Shown: positions 48,785 to 61,332 of the stretch, one piece after another | Layout: each line of letters opens with the position of its first letter | How positions within the stretch are numbered: position 1 is the stretch's first letter | Source: Macrotrachela quadricornifera | Taxonomy: Eukaryota; Rotifera; Eurotatoria; Philodinida; Philodinidae | Assembly (NCBI GenBank): GCA_022393335.1 | Contig: JAJEKB010017978.1 | Coordinates: forward strand, 1 to 64,000 | Direction: 5' to 3' | DNA length: 64,000 nt | Made by a program: the position numbers and the translations under genes | The notes under the pieces: model-generated | Seen by the model: only the letters and a program-made list of their open reading frames with translations | Database searches by the model: none | Told to the model about the DNA's origin: nothing

Positions 48785-50240
48785 ATGACAACAGTATCAA
48801 CTTACGGCACAATAAAAACAAAAACCGCGTCTCGATTACAACATACTTGTAAGTTTGATGAAAAGATTATTGATCGTGCTTGCAACACATAAGAAACACC
48901 AGATATTATTATTACTAATTGTTTTAGAGGTAAAAGTGTCTTATTTACTCAGTAATATTATTGTTAATAAATATATTGCGATCGTTTCTCGTATGCATGT
49001 CTGATGAAGTAATTACTCATTTACCATTTCGAGATAACATAAAATATCGAATAAGAAGATTACGTCATAATAATGATCTTGTTACGGCACCAAACGATCC
49101 AAACTTTAGATCAATTCCGACTATATTATGCAAACTTTACATTAAACTGAATTCTTACGCTGCGATGCCAGTTCAGGTATATCGTTCAGTATATCTATTG
49201 ATGCATCATACATTTTTGTTGTTCATTAATATAGATAATGATAGAATATTAATGTTTGCAAATGATGAACAAGTAAATATCTGTTAGTCTACGCATCATT
49301 TTCTAGCTGATGGCACATTTATAATAGTACTTGACTTATTTAATCAATTATACATTATAAACGCGATCTATCGCAACCTTGTTATTCCAGTCATATATGT
49401 GTTATTACGTCGTAAAGATACTAGTACATATCGTCGCTTAATTAATGAAATTCTTAAAATTGCACCACAGTGGACACCTCAATCTATGATGATTGATTTC
49501 GAAAAGGCTTGTCTTAACGTTTATGAAGAACATTTTCCAAATATCTTAGTATTTGGCTATTACTTTCATCTACAGCAAAGTTTTTATCGTAAATTACAAG
49601 TATTGTATCAATTATCATCAAGAACTAATGTTAGTTGTATGTTTCTTGTTAATTTAGGAATCAGGATGACAAAATCGATATCAAATATATTCAGCTTTTG
49701 CATACAATATTCATAAATTTGATGCACTAACAGTTTTAGAATGAACTAACGTCATTAAAGGATTTGAAAGTTTATCAATGAATTCTGACGACGATGATGA
49801 AGAAATGATCGATTATTTCGAAGAAACTTATATCGATAAGGTTTTGTCTCTCCTGAAACTAATCATCATTCGATGAATCTGTTTTAGGTCACCTGCGACC
49901 AAATTACACAGGAAGAAAAGCTACATTTGATATCAATTTATAGAACATGTATAATAGAATGATAACATCATTTATGAGAACAAATAACTCGGCTGAAGCT
50001 TATCATCGCCGCATTGATTCAGTATTTCAATGTGCTCATCCAACGCTATAGGTTTTCTTACAGAAACTAATTGATGAAGAAAATGTTATTTGTGCTGATA
50101 TATTACAAGTAAATATTGATCAACCATCAAAATCAAAGAGAAAAAATCAACGCCTTGAAAAACGTTGATTACATCTTATTTCCACGCCTTATTCAGATAT
50201 TCTAACTCAAATTGATTCAATTGCACATAATATTTCATTC
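48785..50240 (+). pseudogene. MULE-type transposase pseudogene
   Basis: Fragments in shifting frames recall a MULE transposase in order: HFLADGTFIIVLDLFNQLYI (first catalytic Asp region), IPVIYVLL, MMIDFEKACLNVYEEHFPN (second Asp region), YYFHLQQSFYRKLQ, and further on RTNNSAEAYHRR. A TAG at 49285-49287 splits the two main frames (48961-49287, 49399-49716) and later parts need frameshifts. Long terminal inverted repeats were not identified. Confidence 0.75.
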
Positions 50241-51895
50241 TGACTATTTTTTTCTTAATACTTGTTTTTTGTTAATACAATATCTATTTATTAACTTTTC
50301 AATAACTTTACATTTGTTCTGATTTTTTCGTGCTTAATTTTCGTCGTGCTCATCAGTCACCAATCCTCTTTTCTCGTTTTCATCAATAGTTTTCAATATC
50401 TATATAGTTATGCAAATACAGACAATTAAACAGAGTGTAACTAATTTTCAAGGACAACAAATGATATTCTGTTTAACCTTTTAAGTGTCATAACTTTTGA
50501 AAAATCTTTACAATCATTTTTGGCCCATGTCCGTACTCATCCACAGGATTAGCAGTTACTTTTAACTTGATTCCAACATAGGAAATCAAAATATTTTGTG
50601 GATTGAAAAAGGGACATTATCTGTCCTTCTTCTTTCTTATAATTATGACTTGATTTGATTTAACTTGCATCAAAAAAATCGCTGACTTGTCCGTCTCTGT
50701 TTTGGACGCCGTCCTACTTCAATGAATGGTTAAAATCGAAAAAAAACTTAGATCCAGAGATATAGCGCACTTCGCACGTGTCTACCGTAATAAAAATTTT
50801 GTAGTAAAGTACATTCAATTATACATAATGATCGTTAGTGAATTCAAATGGAAGCATGATAATTATGCGTAAGAAAATCGTGCGCAGACTATTATGTGAA
50901 CAGACAAACGTGTGCAAGGCAATTGTGTGTATTAATAATTCTGTGTAAGACATTTCTATGCAAAGTAAATTTCTATACAATCTGTGATTTTGAAATAAAT
51001 ATTTTGGCCTAAAGTGAATCTTAATTAATAAAAGAGTGTAAAAATAAAAGGATAAGAAACAAACTAATGAACAACTATAACATTAATATATGAGCAACTG
51101 TGTGCAGCTTTTACACATTATCATTTTCAGAAACTTTTAAATTGTGCAAAATTCTGTACTCCGTAAACTGAGTGTTATTCCTCTTTGATTTTAGCATTAG
51201 GTTTCTAACTGATTGGGAAGTATGATGTTTGATATAGGATCGCTTCAAAAAGAATTCTCAAGTCCGAGATGCTTTGGATCCATAATAAATCATAAAACTT
51301 TATCTAATATATTTGAGCTTTTAATATGACTTCTACAAGGACAAATCTTTTATGGCTGCTAATTCATAATGCTTTTTTCTCACACCACTAAATATTTACA
51401 AGATAAAATGATGCCTTTTGTAGATTTATATTTGATAAATGAAAACTAAACCATCGTTTTTGGCCAACATACGTATAAGAAAATAAAATTGCATCTTTAT
51501 AATACGTACAAAGCGTCTAGTAGTATATCGATCATTTTCTTCTAAATTTTGGGGCTTTTGCACTTAAACTGTGTCAACATTATCAGCTGTTCTTACACTT
51601 CTCTTACACACAATTTTCTATTCTCATTATTGTCTTTTACACAATAGACATGGACTCAGTTCAAATACCTTCCAACATTTTTGGTTTGTTGTTTGACTCA
51701 ACAAACAAATTATTTTATCTCGTTTAGATTTTATTTCAATTTCAACAATCGGATCGAATTAAATTCATTATGACACTGGTTATTTGCTCCCAAGTACATT
51801 GGTGATTATCAAAGTCACCTCCAGACTCTATTAGGAAACAAATCTTGGTAGAGAAGATATCCTTCGTACCGCACACTAATATAAACTGCATCGTA
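50241..51895. other. Intergenic, no gene supported
   Basis: AT-rich, with repeated GTGTAAG/TTACACA words around 50880-50960 and 51590-51640 that could be eroded inverted ends, but they are too short to define an element. Confidence 0.35.
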
Positions 51896-51899
51896 TATA

Positions 51900-52040
51900 C
51901 AGTGGCTGCAAAAATTATTCGTAAGATTTCGATAGAGGATGATATAATGATTATTTGCATCTTGATCAAATCTTAGAAAGCCTATATTTTGATTATCTTC
52001 GATCAAAAAAGAAAACATACGAATAATTTTGCGGCCTCTG
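51900..52040. mobile_element. Tc1/mariner-type MITE (141 bp)
   Basis: The left end CAGTGGCTGCAAAAATTATT (after TA) and the right end AATTATTTTGCGGCCTCTG-like sequence (AATAATTTTGCGGCCTCTG) are inverted repeats of about 28 bp. Ends starting CAGTGGC..CAAAAATTATT are typical of Tc1-like elements. The minus-strand frames across it are not taken as genes. Confidence 0.65.
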
Positions 52041-53226
52041 TGTGTCGCAGATTCCATTAAAAAAATATGTCGTAGCCTATATGCCAATCGTTCATTCCTC
52101 GTTTTGTTTCGCAAATGCAGTTGCATATAACTGAACCTTTTGGACGTATTTGTCTTATACATTTTCGTATGTCTTTTTATTTCTAGATTATATCTCGACC
52201 ATTTATTATTCGGGAACACGTCGAGAGGTTGCTAGATGATCGAAAATGGACTGCGTCGAAGTAGTCTGATCGAGATCATATGATCTCGAGACAGCTAAAT
52301 CTTATAATCTACCGTCTTGAACCCCAAGAATAAGTGCTACTACTTGAAATTAACTGAAAAAATAGTAACTATTCGAATTTTCAACAACAGTAATCGTCGT
52401 GCCAAAAAATGGATTTGAACCATGTGTTAAAAATGTGTCATACATTGTGTTGCAAAGTGCGACACATTTTATCATAGTGTGGGGGGAGGTCTAGGGATTC
52501 TTTGGTTTGGGTTGGGCCGAGTGGGCTTGAACAAAATGTGAACCATTTTAGGTCACGAAAAAGTGATCTATTTCGAGTCCTATCTCTTACTATTTTCTTG
52601 CCATCGAGTGGTCAATTGAATATCATATTATTACTTTCAATATAGACAAAAAGCACAACTATATTTTGTTTATTTCTATTACTCATTTGTTCAATTTGAT
52701 ACAAAGATCTTAGGGTATTGGAGCCTTCAATCACTGGAAGTTTCAGCTTGACTGCTAAAGATCACTGTAAACGTAGAAGGATGTATGGTGAAAATGTTTC
52801 CAATAGATGATAAATAGATGTCAGAAAGTATTAGGTATTCCCGCTTCACTGTTTTTCTATTTTCATTTCGAACTATTTTATCCACGAAATGTGCGAAACT
52901 CTCAAGTGTCTGTTGATTCATGTTTGTGATTTATAGCAATCCTTGTATATATTTATAGAGAATCGAACGTGATCGAGATTGATAAAAGTGAAGATGGAAA
53001 CAATTAACACTTTGATGAAAGAAAAGTACCGATGAAGTCGTCTGACATGTAAGAGGAAGACTGAGAAAATCTTCGACCACATGAACATCAGTAAATTGAA
53101 AAAGATCAGAAGATACTTTTTCTTTGAGTCTATCTGGTTGAGATTTTCAAATTTAGAATAAAACCAGTGTTGTCACAAAAATGAATGTGTTATTTAATTT
53201 AAACATCTGTATGGAGGAAGTTTCAT
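52041..53226. other. Intergenic, no gene supported
   Basis: Includes a G-rich stretch (GTGTGGGGGGAGG near 52480). A 64-codon minus-strand frame at 52727-52921 downstream of the caspase-like gene resembles no family. Confidence 0.35.
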
Positions 53227-54178
53227 TTAATAGCAGTATAAGAATGAAACTTTATCTGAATTTATGGCTTTCGAATATATTATGGATGGGTTAATTCTAC
53301 TACTAATTTGCCCATAACTTGATTCAAAATTATTCTCCTTACCTGAAGATTGCTCATACAAATATATATGCTCCTGTGTCAATGACATACATTGATATGG
53401 AATTTGTTCTCTCCTTGATTCTTGCATCACATCTTTGGTAACAATACGCAATATATGCCCAATATCTGTATTCGGAGTTTCAAGGCGATTGAGAAGATGC
53501 TTGGTAAATAAACCGTTTCTATGTTCTCTTCCATCTTTTGCTACTGTTCCAGGCGCACAAGCGAATGCAATCAATGAGCCTGCCTTGTGCATTGCTGCAA
53601 GGCCAGCTGGATTGGTGATGCTAGCATCTGTGGCACGTGTAAATGAATTTATACGAGGATTCCGTAAATGATAAATTCTACAGCAGTCCAAAATAAATAT
53701 TGTAACGAATGGGTGTCGACCGCCAAGTTCGTTCAGTAAGCGCTGTGCATTCACTGCACAGTTGTTTAAATTTGTGCTATCCAAGGTAGCATCGTCTTTT
53801 GGTATCAGATAGTTTTGATCCTAGAAGCAGCGCAAATAGAATTGGCATTAAAAAGTGACAATGAATTTGAAGTTAAAGGATCTTCGTACGTACCTCCCAC
53901 TGTACTCCATGTCCAGCAAAATAGAATAAGACCATGTCTCCTGGTTCTATATCATGTTTAAAGTTAACAAGAGCAAGTTCCATTTGCCTAAATGTTAAAT
54001 TCAATTTAGGTCCATCAGTGATGAAACCGATACGTTTTAGGAGAAACTCAACATCTCTTGCATCGTTTTGTGGACTTCGTAGTTTTGCACCTTTTTCATA
54101 ATCTCCGATGCCAATGACGAGTGCTAGCTTACGTTTAGCTCGAAGTGTGGTATTAATTTTGTTGTCAGTTGTCATCAA
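53227..54178 (-). CDS. Caspase-fold cysteine peptidase (C14, metacaspase/paracaspase-like)
   Basis: Two exons, 54178-53894 and 53820-53227, flank a 73-nt intron and give 292 aa. KLALVIGIGDYEKGAKLRSP begins the p20 fold; the catalytic His is in VLFYFAGHGVQWE and the catalytic Cys in IFILDCCR. SPQNDARDVEFLL is the usual substrate-pocket helix region. Both dyad residues are intact. There is no prodomain such as CARD or DED, and only a short tail follows the p10-like part (GLFTKHLL). Proteins of this group cut after basic residues (metacaspases) or act in signalling; which applies here cannot be told. Confidence 0.85.
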
Positions 54179-56280
54179 AGATGTCTCAAATCTGAAAAAT
54201 ATATTTCATATTCGAGATTGAATCAAAACAGAAAATATGACGTAATCATACAAATGTAGAAAGACCTTTGAATAAGTTCGATACGGGTCAATAGTCTCTC
54301 ATACAAAGTGATTTCTACTTTTATCCGAATCATTTTGCTGGTTCAGTAGTCAATGCTCGTGAAACTTTCCATAAACAAAAAAGGGATTATATACTCCTTA
54401 GAGGCTTGTCCGTCACTCCAGCCAAAGCATTATCTTCCTCCTATTCTTTTTCTTTACGATTTCTTCTTAACTGCATCATAATTCATTTGAATTTCACGTT
54501 CAAGTTTATGGAAAATGGGCACGACAGACTGAATGAAGATGAAATCGTGAGTCTCAATCATTCTCACTCTCGCTGTAAATTTGACTTTTGCTGGAACTCG
54601 ACAAGGTAAGCGGTTGAAAATTAGCAAATTCATGTAAGTCGCAAAGGAAAAATATTAGAAGCACACTCATCCATTCACTCACTTCAAATTACTTTTGTCA
54701 TTCTGTCACTATAGATTATAGTCGAGTTTGATTCACCTGTCACTTTATCGATTTCTCCAATATCGTCAAAGATTTTTTCTTTTAGATAGTCAATGTCCAT
54801 TCCAACACAGTAGAATATTGAGTTTCTTTAAAAGGGATAAAATAAAAATTTGCCGTTTTCATCGCACGAAAGAGAAAATGGAACTGCAGCGAACCATATA
54901 TTATATTTTAGATTCTTTTAATCAGCTTTTCCAGAATCTACCATCCAGATTTTCAAGGAATGTGTACCTTTATTTAGTTTGATGAGACGACTTTCGTAGT
55001 AAAAAAAACATTGAAAAAATCAACAGTTTTCTCGGAAAAATTGTGCGACGGCATGCAGCGTATGGTCTATAAGTCATGATTAACTGGAAACAACAGTGTT
55101 AGACTTGTACAAGCTATAGATCTTTCCCAGAAGGCACCAGCAAATTCCTAAAAGTTAAGATCCCAAGATCTTTAAGTCACTCAGTCTTCTATTTATGAAA
55201 AATTTGGTTGTAGATTCTGGAAAAACCCGTTAGAAAAATCTGATGTACATGATTCGATGCAGTTTCATTTTCTTATTCGAGCAATGAACACACCAGATTA
55301 CTATTTAATTCATTTCGAAGATATTCATTTTTTTCTTTTTTCAAATGTACATTAGTTAATCGGTTGTGCGACTTGAGTATTAAATAAGCTATGTATCATA
55401 AAATACAGCTAAAAAATTCATTAAATGGCAAACTTTTTCAAAGATTCCACTAATTCCACTTTCGAAACTAAAAAGACAATAAATTTAGTACAAGAGTAGA
55501 ATATTTCTGACGAAATTAGAGTCTAACAAATCTTTCTATCAATTAAACTTACGTTTACAAGACTCGCAAAGCTAATGAAAACAAAAAGTATACAAATAAT
55601 CGATGATTATATCAACTCAGAGAAGCGAACTAATACTACTTGTCTAAAAATATTGCTGGAAAATAATAGCACTCGTTTACGTCTCTTTTCTTCCTGTTAT
55701 CTACTCCTAATTACAAATCGAATCGAAATGTATAGTCTGGCAGAAAAATACAAAAAGAACAACCAGTTTTTTTGACCCAGTAATCATCACATCTTGACAA
55801 TGTATCAATCCCAAACTCGTCAGATGCGATCAGCTTCTGCTATAAATGATGGAGTAAATTACCACTGGAGACGTGTTAAACAATGAACCATCACTAAGAC
55901 AATGCAGTATTGACTATAATTATAAGATGACTAGCAATGTTCAACATTATTCTGTCACACATGCCAATATTCGTTAAATTGATCTAAAACAAGTTTTGTT
56001 GATCAATAAATTAATGATAACATAATTGTCGGCGTAACCTGCTCATTCCCGGAAGAATAATTAGCAGTGTTCATTGTTTTTTGGTTGGATAAAAACTAAC
56101 TAGAAAGTATCTGATTAGTTTCTTTGAAAGAAAAGAAGGTCAATGTCAATGAAAAGAATCTTTATTCTAAATCAATAGAAAGCATGCAGGTTTCACCGCT
56201 AAAAATAAATCAAAACTGTCTAGTCACAGTTGCCATCATGGATAAGGATCAAATATACTTTGTTTTTCTCGTTACATTCG
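54179..56280. other. Intergenic, no gene supported
   Basis: About 2.1 kb of AT-rich DNA upstream of the caspase-like gene. Open frames at 54406-54609, 54728-54982 and 55575-55775 have no family resemblance or splice support. Confidence 0.4.
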
Positions 56281-56289
56281 CTCTTTAAA

Positions 56290-57060
56290 CTCACGAAAAT
56301 CCATGTCAGATTTTGGATGAAAATGACCAATCGAGCGTTCATCATTAGCTAGATAATCAAAATATTCATAATGTACTCGATCATCTCTTCCATACATATA
56401 GCATTGAATAGTAAATATTTAATGTTAATGCAGGATAGTCTCACCAAAATTTCACCAGAAAGTACTCGAATAATCGCATACGTATTATTATGATTATGTA
56501 AAGGATTAAAATGTCCACGAGACTAATTTTCGATGACATAATTATGGTCTGATATATTTCCTTGTCGATCACGGACAGTAAGACGTAAATAAGTTGTCTT
56601 TGGATTTGAGTTACCGAAACGATTTGTTTTCTCCTGTAATTTTCTGTAATGCCCACCCTTCGAATTTGTTATGCTACGCTCAATCACATTCGCTAAAACT
56701 AGAAAATCATTCATGTTCAATTTAAAACTAATAGCTGTATCATATAATTCACGGCGTGTTTTTTGTAATCTTGATGGTGGTATAGCAGAATGAGAGGTGA
56801 AATGTTCAACATTATATTTGTCTTGTGCAATAACAAATAATGGCAATTTGTGTAAAACAGGATCTATTCCAGTGAAAATACGGAAGTGTTCCTTTAAGTG
56901 ACTGAATTCAGTCAACATGTTTAAAATGCAAATAATAGATTTCTTTCATCAATTGTGATTCATTTTTTGGTAGATCAATATCGAAAAGAGAAAAGTATGG
57001 ACGAATTTTTCCAATAGCATATTTAACATTGCGCTTAATTACAAATCGATTAATTCAATA
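56290..57060 (-). pseudogene. Broken cupin-like gene (possibly cysteine-dioxygenase related)
   Basis: The main frame (56918-56523) encodes KLPLFVIAQDKYNVEH, then TRRELYDTAI, NTRF-like NRFGNSNPKTTYLRLTVRD. Reading on through a TAG at about 56523 it continues GHFNPLHNHNNTYAIIRVLS, an H-x-H cupin metal-binding motif as in cysteine dioxygenase. A further piece, YMYGRDDRVHYEYFDYL, ends at a stop in another frame with no usable splice acceptor between. Upstream, RPYFSLFDIDLPKNE is frame-shifted from the main part. The enzyme family is a guess from the cupin motif. Confidence 0.5.
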
Positions 57061-57260
57061 TCAATGCCAATATTCATTTTCCGATTGAATTGTATGAAGG
57101 GAGTCAGGTGATGTATGCGATTGTCCAGTGCTTGTACTTAATTTAATTTCATTACTACTCACTGCAAGTATGATTGAATAGGCAATTAAATCAGGAGGAT
57201 CTTATTTATTCGATAATTGTAATTCGAAAGGTATTGATTTTCGTGGTATGATTTCAACAG

Positions 57261-58213
57261 TATCGGGTGTTCCAGAATAAACGGACCTCTCAGAATTTTA
57301 AAGATTTCTCTTCTAATGTCCCTATGATTGAGACACTCTTTCTTATCAAAAGATAGCGCTTGAAATTCGCTATAAAACCATATATGACTGAGTCCTAAAA
57401 CGGTTTTAGATGTATGGATAAAAAGATGAAAAATAAAGAGATACAAAAAGCTGTAAAAAGTAACGAGTTGAGCATAATGAATGCATCCCATTTTTTCATC
57501 ATTTATTGGATCCTATTAAAAAACGAAATATATCAAAAGATGTAGCGTGAAAAGCTCTACAATTTTCACAAGACCGCTTATCTCATAGTTACACTTTTTA
57601 TTTTCAAAATGGACAAAACCTTGAACGAACAAATTTCGATAGTAAGAAAATGATGTATTTTTTTGGTACAAGATGAGTTTGTTATTTTCCTATTTCAACT
57701 TTCTGTAATTGTTCTTTGTAACTGGTAGAGCTTCTCACGCTGCATCTTGTGATGTATTTTATTTTTTGATAAAATATATCAGGTAATAAGAAGATGAAAT
57801 AAGAAAAAGCGAATTCATCTTGTATTAGAAAAATATATCATTTTCGCACAGTCGAAATTTGATTGCTCAAAATGTTGTCCACTTTGTAAACAAAAAAAGT
57901 GCAACTATCAAATACGCGGTCTTATGCAAATAGTAGAGCTTTTCGCACCGCATCTTTTTACTTTTCTGATAGAGTGAAGTAAATGATGAAAAAATGAGAT
58001 GTAAATATCCAGCTTGTTACTTTTTAGTTTTTTGTATCTCTTTATTTCTCATCTTTTTACTCATACATCTAAAAGTGTTTTAGAGCTTAGTAATGTATGG
58101 TTTGGTAGAGATTTTCAAGCGCTATCTTTTGATAAAAGAGTGCCTTAATTATAGGGGCAATAGAAGAGAAATCTTTAAAATACTGAGAGGTCCGTTTATT
58201 CTGAGACATCCAA
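57261..58213. mobile_element. Large foldback element (about 950 bp)
   Basis: Outer ends CAGAATAAACGGACCTCTCA and TGAGAGGTCCGTTTATTCTG are exact inverted repeats, and similarity continues inward: both arms encode RREIFKILRGPFIL on opposite strands, and GATGTAGCGTGAAAAGCTCT pairs with AGAGCTTTTCGCACCGCATC. A third partial copy of that inner motif lies near 57730. The conserved peptide in both arms suggests the arms derive from part of a coding region. Confidence 0.75.
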
Positions 58214-60100
58214 TACTTTATAAAATACGTGGTGAAGATGAATACGATGTTTTGAAACAGTTGATTACGACAATGAAAAATGATGGAGTTAAGTAGATAT
58301 AGCTCCTTTTTACGCACGATGTTAATCTCTATTCTTTATATTCTTGCATATTGGCAAAAAGTAATCCTTGCTTGCATCTTACCCGTTCTTATCAGCAAAT
58401 AAGTACGTGACATACATTTTCTGACATTTTGTATCCCGTCTTTTCTATGGTGAAAAAAGAATTATATATTTTCTACTATTATCCTCAGTCTTCCATCAAG
58501 CCATTGCTTTTCTTATATAAGATAGAAATAAATACTAAATAAGGCAATACCTTATCTGATGATACAGAACGGAAAAAAAAGAAAAAGAAAATACTACATA
58601 GGCATACTACAGTGAGTAATGGATTCAAAACAGGCGTCATTCAAAATACAAGACACAAGGGGACAGAAGAAAAAAAGAAAAGAGAGCAACGATAGCGAAA
58701 AAGTTATGCTAAGAAAATTATATCCTACGTTAGTAATGAGTATTTTTCTTGTAAAGAAGTTACGATTTCTACAGGAATCGGCTCGATTGAATTGTCTCAT
58801 TTTCACTTTATAAAAGTAAAGAATTCAACAATAGAAACTATACCTAACAATTAGCTTTGCTATAGAGTCTTTTAGAAGGTACAGACAAAGACGAAAAGTT
58901 TGATTTTTTGCAAGGCTTAAATGGTCAAAAATTGGTATTCAGAGTAGAGCTTCGAATGGGACGACTTTCTACTTCTAAATGTTCCATGAGATGGGATCAG
59001 AAGACTTCTTTGTTTTTTTGGATCTTCCTCGTTCTCATGAAAAATAACTCAAACTTTTTTTCGTTAACAATATGTTTGCAACAAGGTACTTTAAAGGATC
59101 GCTGAGTAATAAAATTAAATATACTGCCATTGGTGGTTTTTTTCCTCAATACAAATAGGTTCGATGTGAACTTTTAGTGCTATTTTTTATGTAAAAATTT
59201 ATATCTTCTTTCAGAAGTTTAGATAATGAAACCTGGAACTATTTATGTGGAGTTCTATGTGCTCCAAACTATATAGTTTTAATTTTTTAACACCCCCCCC
59301 CCCCCCGTAACTATCGGTTATATGCATAAAAGACACGGTTATTAAAAAAATCTTTTGTTCAAATCAATTTTCAACACAACTTTTTATAAATTATGATTTA
59401 AAAGGAAGTAATCGGAGATAACATGTTATTGTGAATTATGCTGATTTCCATGTATCATATAGATTTCAAATGAGTCCACAAAGATCTGAAGAAATCCATT
59501 GAAGTGCACCATAATATGAAATCGATCTTTAGTGGTTGTTAACAGTCTGAGAAAACTAATAAATATCATCCGAAGCTGATAATTCATGAATATAAAATGT
59601 ACTGAAGACAAAACGCTACTACTTGAGGGTGACGATGACAGTGAAAACAGCTGCCAAGACCAGTTTCGTCGTTGCTTAAGGGACTCTTTAGTTGACAATA
59701 AATTGGGTCCGGTACACTTTGTCGGCAATCATTTTGCCAACAGTTATATTTTACTGACAATTTGTTTCATCACCATAATTTGTTGATATCTTAGCTCACT
59801 AAATCTAGCAGTTTTCAGAGTACAACACAAGCAGGGGAGTGAGCTAGTTTCTCTTGATTAGATGGCAAATATATGGATAAGAAAAGATAATGAATACAGA
59901 TAATCATGACTTATAATCTACTTTTTAAAAAATTCTTTCTTTTCTTCGATTTTTAATACATTTGACTCGATATAGTCCACTGGTAGGCTACGCTATAGTT
60001 TAACGACAAACTGTATAGAAAAGCATTTTCTTTTGCTCTTTTTTAAGTAGGAGACTAAATATAAGGAGTCAACTGTGCTGTCTTTAGTACTTTATTTGAG
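58214..60100. other. Intergenic, no gene supported; 14-base C run
   Basis: A pure C run lies at 59293-59306. Open frames at 58619-58813, 58908-59105 and 59586-59786 do not resemble known proteins and lack splice support. Confidence 0.4.
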
Positions 60101-60104
60101 TTCT

Positions 60105-60571
60105 TTACTCCATAGTATGACGCTCATCATTAAAACACTCCAGATAAAAAAATTTATTGTAGTCACGACAGGAAGTTTTTACTTTCTGTGCTGCCGCACG
60201 GCTAGCTTGTCTTGACTGTTGGACTCGTCCCTTCGCATAACAGCGAGTGCATCGTCTGCCGACATTGCGCATAGATCCTTCTTTTTCTTCGAGCTTGTGA
60301 TCAGCGAGTTTGCGCTTCGAATGACTTGCTTATTGTTGTCTTGAATCAGGTTTTACCTTCTGGGTTGGCGTACCAAGCAGTAAAGACCGGACAAGATTTT
60401 CACGAAACTGCAGAATAGTCACTTTGTTTTCGGTGTACTTTTCTTGTTATCAGTAACTTCTTCGTCAGAACTGTTAGATTCAAAGTGCATTGTATCAAAA
60501 TCCTCGTCCAGAGAACTCACTTCACCAAGTGAGCTAGCGCTATCTTCTGTATCGCTTTCTTCAAACGACAT
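60105..60571 (-). pseudogene. Internally deleted piggyBac-like transposase
   Basis: The frame starts at 60571 with an acidic N-terminus (MSFEESDTEDSASSLGE, later SNSSDEEV) of about 45 residues. It is followed, after a frameshift and a stop, by FRENLVRSLLLGTP, SKRKLADHKLEEKEG, GRRCTRCYAKGR and KVKTSCRDYNKFFYLECFND: the end of the catalytic domain and the C-terminal Cys-rich zinc finger of piggyBac transposases. The whole DDD catalytic core (several hundred residues) is absent. This is a deletion derivative; terminal repeats and TTAA sites were not found. Confidence 0.65.
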
Positions 60572-61332
60572 GTGAAGTGTTCCAAAATTTCGGTCGGATT
60601 TATATACAAGACGATAGAGAGAGAAGAATAAGGGAGAAAAAGCTGGAAATTTTCTTCATTTTATTTGCACATGCTTCGCATAATATGAAAAAGCGACTTG
60701 AGTGATTATTCGGTTGGTCAGAAAAAAATGACTCATTATGTAGTGATATAAAGAAGAGAACGAAAACGTCATTTTGTGCATTTATTAGAAGTTAACAGTT
60801 CATGAAAATAAACATCTCGAAAAAATTTTCTAAGAAAAATGAATCGGGTCGAATGTATTAAAATTTAGAATTCATCCTGTTCCGAGACGATCATGAGTCA
60901 TTATTTGCCCATGAATTGAATACTAACAATTTTATATGGATCGATGCATCAGCAAAAACTGCTTTCAAACGACATTGGCCATAGCTCTACAGATGATTGT
61001 AGCGCAAAGTTATTTAAGAAAAAAACCATTCTTTGTTTTTGTCGAAATAAACATTGGCACTGTATGTTCTTGTTTAAAGAAATCTTTTTCTACAATTTAC
61101 ATGCAATTATGCAGACTATAATATTGAAATGGAATTACTTAATTACAGAAAATGTAAGGCATGCACTGACAATTCTATCACATATCTATGGATGAGTAGT
61201 TTACGTTTCATATCGATATCTATACAAGAATTTGTCCTTCTCTTGTAATTTTCTTTGTCTAACATGTGATAAGTATCGAGAATAAAAAGATCATTTTTTC
61301 TAAATTAAAATATTTTTACATGATTACATCAG
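60572..61332. other. Intergenic, no gene supported
   Basis: AT-rich. Two overlapping plus-strand frames at 60936-61195 share no recognisable family feature. Confidence 0.35.

Noticed and set aside
51742..52219. Minus-strand frames of 134 and 75 codons
   Set aside because: They run across a 141-bp inverted-repeat element and share no similarity with known proteins.
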